A stretch of 64,000 nt of DNA, taken from Scolanthus callimorphus. Its lineage: Eukaryota; Cnidaria; Anthozoa; Actiniaria; Edwardsiidae. This document shows, piece by piece, positions 36,860 through 47,700 of the stretch; position 1 is the stretch's first letter; each line of letters starts with the position of its first letter. Both the position numbers and the translations under genes were made by a program. The notes under the pieces are model-generated. The model had not been told where the DNA came from and ran no database searches. It was given only the letters and a program-made list of their open reading frames with translations. The stretch spans positions 25,193,387 through 25,257,386 of the forward strand of contig CM066918.1 of assembly GCA_033964015.1 (NCBI GenBank). Reading direction: 5' to 3'.

Positions 36860-37200
36860 ACAGAGTTTTTAATCGACTAGAGCAGTCAGCTTCGTACAAG
36901 GCAAAGTATTTCGGAGTATTGTACTTTTTTTTTTTTAGGCAGCACTGGGCATGGCAAAGAAACAGCGATAAACTGCTCAGTACCGATATCAGACAGAGTT
37001 TTTAATCGACTAGAGCAGTCAGCTTCGTACAAGGCAAAGTATTTCGGAGTATTGTACTTTTTTTTTTTTTCAGGACAGAGTTTTTAATCGACTAGAGCAG
37101 TCAGCTTCGTACAAGGCAAAGTATTTCGGAGTATTGTACTTTTTTTTTTTCAGGCAGCACTGGGCATGGCAAAGAAACAGCGATAAACTGCTCAGTACCG
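36860..37200. repeat. Three-copy tandem repeat with poly-T/AG ends
   Basis: Units start at 36860, 36993 and 37075 with ACAGAGTTTTTAATCGACTA and run into a T tract followed by (C)AGG. Copies 1 and 3 also share the GCAGCACTGGGCATGGC segment; copy 2 lacks it. Confidence 0.85.
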
Positions 37201-38731
37201 AATCTCAATATGTACTGTTACTATGGCGGATCCTTCTAAAACATTCTAACATTTCGTTGACTTTTCTGACACGATTCTCTCATACTGCCATTTCTCTTAT
37301 TTCATATGTCTGACTGGGCGTCTGATACCAATTAATTTTACAATAGATCCAAGGAGATATCGATGCTTAACTTCCGAGAATTTCTCCTTGCCATCCTTTT
37401 CCCCGATGAAATCCTATGAAAACTATTTTCACCAGTGACTCTTATAGTAAATTTTTAAAACAGATACCGTAAATAAATACGGCAGCTGAAAACTAAATCT
37501 GTTCTTTCGTCATATGTATGTCAGTCTTAACGTTCTATCGTGTCAAACTAACTGTTTTAATCCATTAGGAAAAACAGACTGATAATACAGTTCACGTCAA
37601 ACACAGATCAATAATTATAGAAAGAAAAATTCCTACTTCTGCAGAAACTTCATATACATTATTGTCAATATTCCTTAACCATTTACTTAATGTTTCAATA
37701 ATATAATTTGTATAGAGGCGGAGCAAATTGTAGTGTGTTTGTTTTTTTCACAAATTGGATTTTACTTCAAAAGGATGGAGGTTTCAGGATACATTTAAGT
37801 TCTAGTTAATATCGCTTCCTTTCATCTTAAGGGATCATCAACCAGTTTCGCGAAAGTGAGGTAGGGAATGAAAAATAAAGATATGCAATGTTACAGGCAT
37901 TATCTCGAATGATTTTCAATGAAAACTGGTTCATCGATACTGCTTCATGGCGTGGATTCAACGCCATAATATCAAATGCAATGACATGCTTATTTCTCTG
38001 GTATACAGAACAGAACAGAAACCTTTATTTAGTTATAAGGCTCAGGGTAGCCCTTTCAGATTGAATAAAAGCAACCTGTTATCAACAGGAGCCCTGAGCA
38101 CTAATAGAAATATATAGCTCTGCTCTGATATGACTAACTGATTTTTGCGTTTGAGGAACAACAGTATCTAATTTGCAAAGTAAGCAATGAATGCTGAAAA
38201 ATGACTAACATTGAGCATCATTTGCAAAGTAAATATTATTTCATCTCTCTTGTGCTTTGCACATGCCAAAAACAAAAGAAGGAAAGAAAAGAGCAGCATA
38301 TATCATTTAATTATTTAATAGGCGACTGTTTCGTAGCAAATCCGGATGAGTTCTAATTGAATTTTAGCAAAAACACGGGATTATTCTCAAAATAACAGGG
38401 AGCAACTAATGACTGAAAAGTGAAACGTTCCGCGTCTGAGGATTTTATTTCAAAAGAGCTCGGATTGCGTTAACCAATCAAAAACCACAACAAGCAGACA
38501 TAATAAAAATCCAGGGCTAAGCTATTTCACGACTTTTACCATAGGACTGACTTAGAAGATTACATTTCTAGAAATTGAGAATAGCATGATATATTTTGGG
38601 CGATAAAATTAATATATTTTTATCTTAATTCCTAGTTCTTTTAATGGGATTATAATTTACTCGCCTTTCTGCTAACACAAAAACACATTAAGTTTATGTT
38701 TCTCTGACTTGTGTCGCTTTTTATTTTTCAG
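37201..38731. other. AT-rich sequence upstream of the GPCR
   Basis: No open reading frame or gene-like signal. A short hairpin (GGCTCAGGGTA / GAGCCCTGAGC) lies at 38039-38098. Probably contains the GPCR promoter or a 5' UTR intron ending at the 38731 acceptor. Confidence 0.5.
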
Positions 38732-40594
38732 GTGCGAAAAATCAAAAACGTCGTCGGAGGGCGAATTAATAGAGAGTGAAGACGGAGGATGTTGTTCCGC
38801 GGATTACTCTAAAGAAATATTTTCTTAACCTTCTTCGTAATAAAAGTGCACTCTGAGCAATTAACACGCTTGTCCCCTGCAGCTAGCTAAAAAAAAAACA
38901 GGGCAAATGTAAAGACAAAGGAGAAACAGCTCCTCAGGACATGAAGAAATGGACTATGATTATTACATTGTTTCGCAAGAATTATCGTGAAGAAGTGGAA
39001 AATTGGTTTGAATTGAATTTATCAAGGGTGTTGGCCAACATACAAATCAACAACTGAAAGAGAGAAGTGCGTTATCAGTTAAAATGTTTGCATTGGGAAT
39101 TTCGAGGATTATTCAATGCGGCTTACAAGTGATTATTGGATAGAAAAGATGCCGCCTTTGCGTTGGATAAAAACATAGAAAGCACTCCAACCTGGATGAA
39201 ATTCAAGAGGCTTGTAGGAAAATAAGCGTGAAATTTATACGTTCCAAAGGTAACACATAAAAGGATTCAGAATTCGCTTGAGAGCAACACAAGAAGATTG
39301 ACTGAGAGAACACTGCAGGAACTAAAGTGCAGACAACTTTGGAGTATCTTTTATTAACAAGTAGGTTTAGAAAAGAAAATCCGTTCCATCTAATATCACA
39401 GTCGAATCTGGAATTTGGTTTAAAGCAATCGATCGCAACAGAACTGGAGCACAAGTTTCGAGGATCGGTCAAAAGTGACTCTTTGAACCATAACTTGAAC
39501 AACCGCTCCTCCTTTTGCAGAAACGAAACAGCAATGAACAACTCTGACGAGATATTGATGATTCAGCTTCAGACCCGATCTACAGGCCAAAATATTCCGA
39601 ATCTTTCTTCTATATTCTTATTAATACAGTTGCTTTGGTTGGGAATGTGTTAGTGTGCTGGATTTTCTACAGGAACCCAAGACTCAGGACGGTGACTAAT
39701 ATCTATATAATGGCTCTTGCCATATCAGATGTAGCGACATCTTCTTTGTGCATGCCTTTAGTTGCCGGTGTCCTTATTTCGAGCGCATGGCCATTCACAA
39801 GCGTTGTCTGCAAAATGCACGGATTCTTTGTCCTGTACTTGGCTTTCCTCTCATTGCACACCATAGCCCTGACAGCAATAAACCGCTATTACAGGGTCGT
39901 CAAACCGAACGTCTTCAAACGAATCTTCACTAAGAAAAACGCTGTATACTCCGTCGTAATTGTCATGCTCCTAGCGGCTTTCTTGCTAGCCCTCCCTACA
40001 TTCTCAGGCATGGGGTATTTCAAGTTCCACCCTGGCAAAATGACTTGCTCTATAGAGTTCTACGAGCGTCGCGCAGATTTCCTGTACTCCGGATTTCTAG
40101 TGCTGGTCATTGTATTCTCTCCATTTGTAACAATCATTTATTGCTACAGGAAGGTTTTCAGAGCGGTTCAGATGCATCGCCGTCGCCTTTCCACGGCAAC
40201 AGCTACAGGATCGAACGAGAATCACCATAGGCTCAGCGTTGAAGAAGTCAACATCACAAAGACCTTGTTTGCGATTGTGTTAGGGTTCACTATTTGCTGG
40301 GTTCCTGTCTTTATCATCGAGTTTGTGGACTCTACTTTTGGAGATCGTGGTCTCCCAAGACCAGTGTACCTGGTCTATGTATTCCTGGTCTCTATTTCCG
40401 CGGCGATTAATCCTATTATTTATGGTATCATGAATAAGACATTCCGGGGTGAATATCGCAAAATATTTTGCGTATGTTGGGGTGTCTCTGAAGTAGAAGA
40501 TATTAACATGAGTGATATTCACAGGACAAGAGCAAATGGATTTCCTTCCCGGGTACCAGGGCCTTCGGAAGCATATACACTTAACTCCATCTGA
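38732..40594 (+). CDS. Class A (rhodopsin-like) GPCR, melatonin-receptor-like; N-terminal frameshift
   Basis: A seven-transmembrane receptor coupling to G proteins at the plasma membrane. The body is open from 39548 to the TGA at 40592-40594. Visible landmarks: TM1 with VALVGNVLV (39616-39648); TM2 with MALAISD; the TM3 start VVCKMHGFF with the conserved Cys; NRYYRV at 39881 in place of DRY; TM5 FSPFVTIIYCY; TM6 CWVP at 40295; TM7 NPIIY at 40409; and a short cytoplasmic tail with two cysteines (FCVCW) after helix 8. NRY is typical of melatonin-type receptors, but NPIIY is not their NAxxY, so the ligand is unknown. The only good start, ATG 39534 followed by an NNS glycosylation sequon, is one base out of frame with the body, and an in-frame TGA sits at 39545. 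A 5' UTR exon probably starts after the TTATTTTTCAG acceptor at 38731. The coding part is 39534-40594. Confidence 0.85.
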
Positions 40595-40651
40595 CACTGA
40601 TTCTTCTAGTGGACTCATGAAAAAAGAGATCCTGACTGACCTGTTTCTGTT

Positions 40652-40657
40652 AATAAA
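40652..40657 (+). promoter_or_regulatory. Candidate polyadenylation signal of the GPCR gene
   Basis: A canonical AATAAA lies 58 bases after the GPCR stop codon, a plausible short 3' UTR. No cleavage site can be proven from the sequence. Confidence 0.4.
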
Positions 40658-40719
40658 TTTGGTTGCAGGCAGAGACACTAATATAGACAGTCCAGTTTCA
40701 AAACCTTTACTATTATAGT

Positions 40720-40870
40720 AGCGTTATTCATGCTGATGTAATCAATTTTTTTTTGTCCCAACCAGAGATCGATGGATTTACAGAACAAAGGGTGTCATTC
40801 AATCTACTGTTGCTACTAGCATTAGAATGGCAATGAAGATACAGTGCAGACAGTGGATAGGGCTATAAAA
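40720..40870. repeat. Second copy of the ACCAGAGATCGAT repeat
   Basis: A diverged copy downstream of the GPCR, beginning near TAGTAGCGTTATTCATGCTG and ending near GGATAGGGCTATAAAA. Confidence 0.55.
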
Positions 40871-41029
40871 CTGAATAGACATCATCGGTGCATAAGTACA
40901 TTGGAAGCCCATTTTTATGGGGAAAATGTTGCACATACTGAAGAGAAACTGTATGATCAAGCTTAAATTTAAGAAACCATGATGATACTTTTGCCGGACT
41001 TGTTGGTATTCGCAACTTTTGAATAAGGA

Positions 41030-41180
41030 TAGACCTCTTTCTTTTGGGCGCAATGTTTTCCCATTTCAAACCATGTGGCATTCATTTAAATAATCTTCCT
41101 TTGTTTTAGATGCTTCAACATTCATTTTATCCTTCAGTGCATAGCAGAAAATGAAAGAAAAAATGCTCACAAGACAGGTA
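41030..41180. repeat. MITE family B, right end lost
   Basis: Starts TAGACCTC and continues through the CCCATTTC and CATTCATTT segments of family B, but lacks the right inverted repeat. Confidence 0.6.
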
Positions 41181-42938
41181 AATAGCAGGGTGGGGCTTGA
41201 GGTCGAGAAATCATGGAATACATTTCTCAAACCCGGAAAAACTGGGTGCATGAAAAAGGTAGGCATAAAGCAAAACCTTTTGGCATGCTTATGAGGACTG
41301 TATCAAGTTGAATTTTGTGTCCTCTGGGGGCATTTACCAACCAGAACCAGAAACATATAAGTGAGTTGAAACATGTAACAGCATGCCTGAGAGTGACCAA
41401 ATGGTTGGTACAAATCTTGACCATATTATTTGGGAAACAATAGAAAGCGTGAAAGCCAATCAAAAGTGAGGAAATGATGGGTGGTGTGTTGCTGTGTTTT
41501 TCAAAAAAGTGGTAAATAGAGTCCAGACAACACCAAACCTCACTTTGTTTCTACCATGACAAAATTAAAGATTCTGCTCAACTAAGCATGTTCCGTTGCA
41601 AATCGTGCATGCATTCAAACAGTTTTCCATTGGTTTAGAAGTGTGCATGCATGCTGATGTACTAATCCTGTATGCATTTAGCACACTTCCGATTGGCTTT
41701 CACAATTTTCATTGTTGAAACCGGCCTCCAAATATGGTCAAGATTTGTACATTGACGTGTTTGGATTTGGTCAGGCTTGTTATTGAAGAGATCTTTTGAC
41801 TGTTACATGTTTCAACTCACTTATATGTTTCTGCTAGAACCTCATAGTTTAAACACAATTACGCAGCCAGTACACAAAGCATGTTCATGCAGAAACCGAA
41901 GCAGTATGGTAGGCAGGCAAATTACAAAGGATTTATCCAAAAAAAGGTCTGCAAAGGGTTTGGGGTGCATGTTAGGGTTCTTTGTCCACCCCCTCTCTCC
42001 ATCACTTTTCTAGTGGTCAAAAAAGTGCACAAAAAAAGACAGATATGAACTTTAACTTTTAGAACTTACAGAACTTCCAACTAAGGAAGCATAAAACTTT
42101 GGTGTTAGAAGCAAAATCAGGGATTTGCCTAAATTAAATACTTTTGTAACACATAATCGTTATTTACAGTAATAAGTTAACCCAATACCTACCTTCACGA
42201 TGACGGCAGTACTTAAACTTGAATATTATACTCTATGATGGCTTTTGCGGGATGTCAACACAACGCGGCACCACAGCGTCTGCAAATCTTGCTATCAAAA
42301 CTCCGACCAATTCTGCAGCACATTTCATCTTTGACGCCAAATACATGCAGCAAAGTATCTTAGAATCATCGCAATCTCTTCTTGCTTGATTTTTGATCAT
42401 TTCGTGCTGCAAAATGCCGATAAAACTCCCTCCGTGTTATGTTCGACTTGAAATCTTGATCAGACAATAACAAATGGGCAATACCGCTAGCATATTCTCG
42501 CTGGCTCAGGTTAAAATTACCCAGAAAGCAACAGTGGTTATAGCCCTCAACCAATCAGACGCTCGTTCTTTCAAATGCCGAATCAGCGGAGGGGATTTCG
42601 AAATAGAAGAACTCCATGTATATCGAAATGTTTCCGGCACTGCTGCAATCAGCAGGTGAGTCTATGTTACTGTACCCTGCTGGCAGAGGATTCGGAGAGG
42701 ATTCTTTCTGTCAGTCTTCTTATAAGAATGTCCCATGCGTCGACGGAGTGAGGATTTCAGATGACTGTCGTGAGTATTTGCTGCGGCTCGTGATTTTACG
42801 CGCGTGCTCTATTGCGCCGATAATGTCATAGAAAGTTGTGCTCTAATGCTTTTATGACTCATAGCGGGGGAGATTTATCGGTAAAATAGAGCATAGATTT
42901 GGACCAATCAGAGCGCGCGTTATATCGTAGCTATAATA

Positions 42939-43182
42939 TAGAGCAGATTTCAGATGACCATCGTGAAAGTAAACGCAATTGTGCAATCACTAGCCAATCA
43001 GAAACAAGAGTAATTACAACTTACTGCTGAATGGTTTCCAGCCCAGCCAATCAGGAGCCGAACCAATTGGCTAGTAATTCCTTGCTTGTAATTAGTTCGC
43101 AATTTGATTGGTTGATAGAAATAAGCAGCCAATGAGAAAGCAAACCAATCGCAAACACGACAGTCATGTGAAATCCGCTCTA
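42939..43182. repeat. MITE family A-like copy
   Basis: ATAGAGCAGATTTCAGATGAC and CAGTCATGTGAAATCCGCTC bound a centre with CCAATCAG/CTGATTGG motifs, like the 11749 copy. Intergenic between the GPCR and the CUB gene. Confidence 0.65.
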
Positions 43183-43189
43183 ATAAGCA

Positions 43190-43317
43190 ATTATTGGATG
43201 AGGTTGAGCATGACATCGATAATTGGCAAGGCCGAGGTTTGTGTTATCTGCCGAAGCGAAGCTGAGGACTTGACGGTTATCGATGTCATGCGAAAACCGA
43301 ATCCAATAATTGTTTTA
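43190..43317. repeat. Inverted repeat around CATGACATCGATAA
   Basis: CAATTATTGGATGAGGTT...CATGACATCGATAA is mirrored by TTATCGATGTCATGCG...AATCCAATAATTG. Confidence 0.7.
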
Positions 43318-44099
43318 TTATTCATTGTCTGACATAAATTCAATTTCTTGAGTCAAACATGTCGCAAAGCGAGCAGCCACCGTGAAAAGAAAAGAAACAC
43401 AAAATCTGCCGGGTTTTAGTAATTTCACACAAACTGCCGCTGAAATAACTTGCAGACTCGGTCCAATAACCTGTACAGAGAACTGCTTTCCTCTGAAAAT
43501 AGCGTGGGCGCTTGCAAACTGCCAGAGTTGTGCGTAGACTTTAAGCCAATCAGAAAACAATTACTGAGTACAATGAATAATAAATAAGCAATTATTGGAT
43601 GAGGTTTTTGTGATATCCGGACTTCATTTGTCAAAATGGTAGGGATGACCATCGGGAAGCCCAATTTTCAGGCCCATAGCCAGGGGGTGCTAATCTAGAA
43701 AAAGCGGACCAATGTGGTATGAATTTATTAACCGCTAGTCAAAATTCAATAGAAAAAGCAAGTATATGAAACTGGCTGTATGCCAAAGTGACCGCTGTCT
43801 TCTGTTTGGCCCATTTTGTCACTAAAACAGTGTTTTCAAACCCTTAAATGTGGGCCTTTTTGTCACGTGGGGGGTGCTTGCGCACCCAGGAACCCCCCTG
43901 GCTACGGACCTCAATTTCCACCCTTAAAAATATTTGTCAGAAAAAATTTCCACTTTAAAAAATACTCCTCATTCCTTAAATACCTTCTTCATATATTAAT
44001 TAAAAGCATACAATTTTAAAAAAGCATATTTTAACCCCTAAAAAATATCAGATCGCTGATTTTAACCCCTAAAAACGATGATGTCACCTACCATCAGAG

Positions 44100-44353
44100 T
44101 ATAGACCTTTTTCAAAAATGGCGGAAAGCTGCATGGAAACGAGGCTGGAAATATGAGCATACATGGCAGCTGCCAAGGGAAGCCTAAGCTGGTGAATAGG
44201 GACTGTTAAGAAAAGAACATCAGAAAACACTAGACATAACCGTTTTTCAGTCTCCATTCACCAGCTAAGGCTTTCCTGGGCAGGGGTAATGTATGTTCAT
44301 ATTTCCAGCCTCATTTCCATGCAACTTTCCGCCATTTTTGAAAAAGGTATATA
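44100..44353. repeat. Fold-back element, long arms
   Basis: Arms of roughly 100 bases starting TATAGACCTTTTTCAAAAAT and continuing through GGAAACGAGGCTGGAAATAT, inverted at the right. Related to the 1468 element by its terminus. Confidence 0.75.
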
Positions 44354-44662
44354 GGGAGTTCCCTTCCCCCTGGGGCCCACAAAGTTTTACACAAAGCTTT
44401 ACATAAAATGTATTTATTTTGGTGATTTTCAAAAACTAAACAGAACTATCAAACTAAGCTTTCTCAGATTAATGAAAAATAATGAATTGTTGTTACTTTT
44501 GCTACTGCATCTCCCATACAATTGAAATTACAATTGTGTTAAATTAATTTGTCCTATTGTTGCAGTCCTTGTCCTTACGATTAAACAAGTGCAGTTCATC
44601 TATCCAGGTAATAGCATTTGGTAAACAGTGTAGATCTTAACTTTGGATATACTAAAACTTAC

Positions 44663-44704
44663 TTTGGCAGCTTTGGCAGAACCTTCTGCCCTGATCATTA
44701 GAGC
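44663..44704 (-). CDS. Possible cytoplasmic-tail exon of the CUB gene
   Basis: 42 bases between GATTAACAG and GTAAGT. In phase 1 it reads SNDQGRRFCQSCQ after a Gly codon. It has phase compatibility and good splice sites but no recognisable homology, so chance is not excluded. No stop-containing terminal exon was identified further left. Confidence 0.3.
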
Positions 44705-47700
44705 CTGTTAATCACAGGCCTGGTTACTTAGCATAACCTCCAACCTCAGAGGGGGATGCCCCCTGGAGACAGGCACAGTTTGTTGCTTGCTTGAATGTGG
44801 GGGGTGTCCCCTCTGGGGTTGTAGTTTATACTGGCGGTTTTATGTATAATCCCGGACACATGGTTCTGCCAAAAGCTTATGTAAGTTTAATCATGTCCAG
44901 AGTTACCACTGTATGCATTGCTATGTTGACCTCAAAATTCACTGTTGCAATTGGCGATTTTAGCTGTTGAAATCCAAACCAAAACACCTTGGATTCGGCT
45001 ACTTCAGTGGGTCGACATTGATTGCAAAATAAACTATAAAAATTATTTGTACACTATCCTTTGGCTTTCTAGCCTAGAATTATTTACTTTCTGGCTCAAG
45101 AAAATTGACATAACAATTCCTTTGCTGTGAATCGCTAAACGCAACAGTGAATTTTGAGGTCACTTAGCAATGCATATGGCAGTAGGTTCTACACAATTCA
45201 ACAGTCCTTGTCCTTTATTGCCTTTCATTTTTCTTGTGCTACTTACAGGTATTATAATAACAAGATCCTGCTAGCCTAATTGATTGTTGCACTTGGTTTC
45301 TAATTACATTGCACTTTAGTAGAGGTTTCTAATTACATTGCAATGATCAATGCATGTATCCCATTACATGCATTATTTTACTTTGGGCATAACTCACCGA
45401 TAAAAAGCCAAACCATAACCACCAAAAACATAGAAGTATACCAAGGTTGCTGAGCAAGCTTCCAACCACCATTCACCCGGGTATCTAACATTGAAGGAAA
45501 AAATAACAAATATTCACTTTTTTGCTGTGGTAAATTTAGGAGGGTAGAATTTCCTTGTTTCTTTTATATTACAGATAATTAAGGGGTGGATACCCAAAAA
45601 AGTGTGGACGAATGGTTCATACGTTTCCGATGAACAGGGATTTCAATAGGCGGCTGCCAGCGGTGAACCGCCGTCTACTTCACTTCTGACCGCTGGCAAC
45701 TTTCGTGGGCTGTATAACTGATCAGTGTCAGAAAATATTAAATATGGCAATTATCTTGCCTCAAAATGCAGGAAAACTCCTTTTCTGCTACTGAAATTTC
45801 GACATTAGAAGGCTCAGGCCTTACGCTTTTCGTATGGGACCCCCAAACCCAGCCGCCTACTTCTCAAACCTAGCCTGCTACTTCAAAACTTATTGAAACC
45901 CCTGGATGAATCCCAATGGCCGACTCTCCTAAGTTTGTAACTTCACGGGCGCGCAACGAACATTTTAACAAAACGAAAAACTAACGCAAGGCATCTTGAA
46001 ATTAGATATTGTTAGGTGTATTTGAACATTTACGCGTAAATTTAAGACAAAGTGATGCGTATCTTTATTTAAAAAAATTGTGACTGTTCAAGCTTTCGCG
46101 AATGCAGTTCCGATCCCTTTTGATTCAATCAAGTTTAAACTTTTGACGACTTTTATCAATTAATATTGAATCAAATATTGAAAAGAAAAAATAAAACAAA
46201 TATAAATCGATGGAACTGGAAGGAAATCGATTACATTCGATAAATATATCTTATTTTCATGTACATATAATACGGGCAGATTTTTTTTCGAGGTCCGCAG
46301 GGGTAATTACATGAAAAAATATCTAATGAGTTATGTTACATACTTTTCAAGATTCCCTAGAAAACGTGCATGTTTTGACACGAGCGGAAAGCCATTGTCA
46401 AATGCGCGCGCAAATCGGTTCGTAGTCAGCCGTGTAATACGGCTCCATAATGCACTCAACTTTTACCTTACATATATGGCAAAATAACGTCACAGTCGTT
46501 AATACTCGATAGTCACACATTTTTATGGTTTCGCCGTTTTTATTGATATTTCTCGATAGAGTAGTTTTGTCTTTCATCGATTCTATTCGATTTTTATCGA
46601 GTATCGAAATTATCGAGTAGTGGAGTCGGGTTAATTGTGTTTTACAGAAATTTGCCGTTGGGTGCCCCTCTTAAATTAGAACAAACACGAACAAAGAAAA
46701 CAACTAAAACACTTACATCTAGTTGTAACTGGAGTTCCTGGTTCTGGATTGTTTGGATCTGGAAATACATATTACGACTTAACTAAGACCATGGGCGTTC
46801 AATCATTGCACTACGTTATGTCTTCATAAAGAGCAGCACGATTTTAGAGCTTTTGAAGTTTTTCAGAAAGGTGTGTACAGCTAGCACATTCCTAGCCTAA
46901 ATTTCAGCCGTCTTCGCTCTCGATCGTAGCTCACTTTGCGATAGGAGACGTCTTTACCTTGGGCGTAATGTTGTCCCATTTCAGATCACGTGGCATTCAT
47001 TTGAATGATCTGTCTTTGTTTGGGTTGCTTCCATATTCATATATCCCTCGGTGCGTACCAGAAAAACAAAGAAAGAATACTCATGGGAATGCCACGTGAT
47101 CTCAAATGGGACAACATTACGCCATAGGTAAAGAGGTCTATTCAGCACGAGATTTTCTCATCCATTACCAATTACGTACTAATTTACTTATCCAAAAACC
47201 AATTGATAGAATCTGATTGGTTGCGTTTCACCGTAAGAACATGATAACGCACGCCGCTCCCCCAAGCAGAAAAGCGTGCGAACAACCCCAATCCAGGAGT
47301 GTAGGTTTTGGTCGAGTGTCGAGGGTAAGACGTCGAGGGTAACATGTCCATGGTAAAATGTCGAGATAGATATCGGTTACCTGCTCATGTATCGCGGGAA
47401 ATGTTTTTTTTTTTGTAACAGAAAAAACATTGGACCCTCGATATTTTACCCTCGACCCTCGACGTCTTACCCTCGACACTCGACCCTCGACCAAAACCTA
47501 CACTCCCAATCCAGACAACCCGGCGCCACAACTGTTGTAGAAGGCGTGCGTTGTCTTGGAAACGTAAAAAAAAAAAACGATTTTTACTTGGCAGTTACAT
47601 AGTGGATGACAAAATCTCGTGGTGAATTTATATACGTCTCCCATCGCAAAGTGATTTACGATTGAGAGCGGCTGAAATTCAGGCTAGCCCATCCCAGCAT

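Larger units (their letters stand above)
40880..44099. other. Repeat-rich intergenic region after the GPCR
   Basis: Contains MITE B (41030), MITE A-like (42939) and the 43190 inverted repeat. A plus-strand stretch ending in a CAG|GTGAGT donor at 42655-42656 (MYIEMFPALLQSA before it) could be a first exon of an unknown gene, but nothing supports it further. Confidence 0.4.

Noticed and set aside
39327..39653. 108-codon plus-strand frame overlapping the GPCR start
   Set aside because: Its end is the TM1 region read in the wrong frame. Only the first codons after ATG 39534 are likely to be real.
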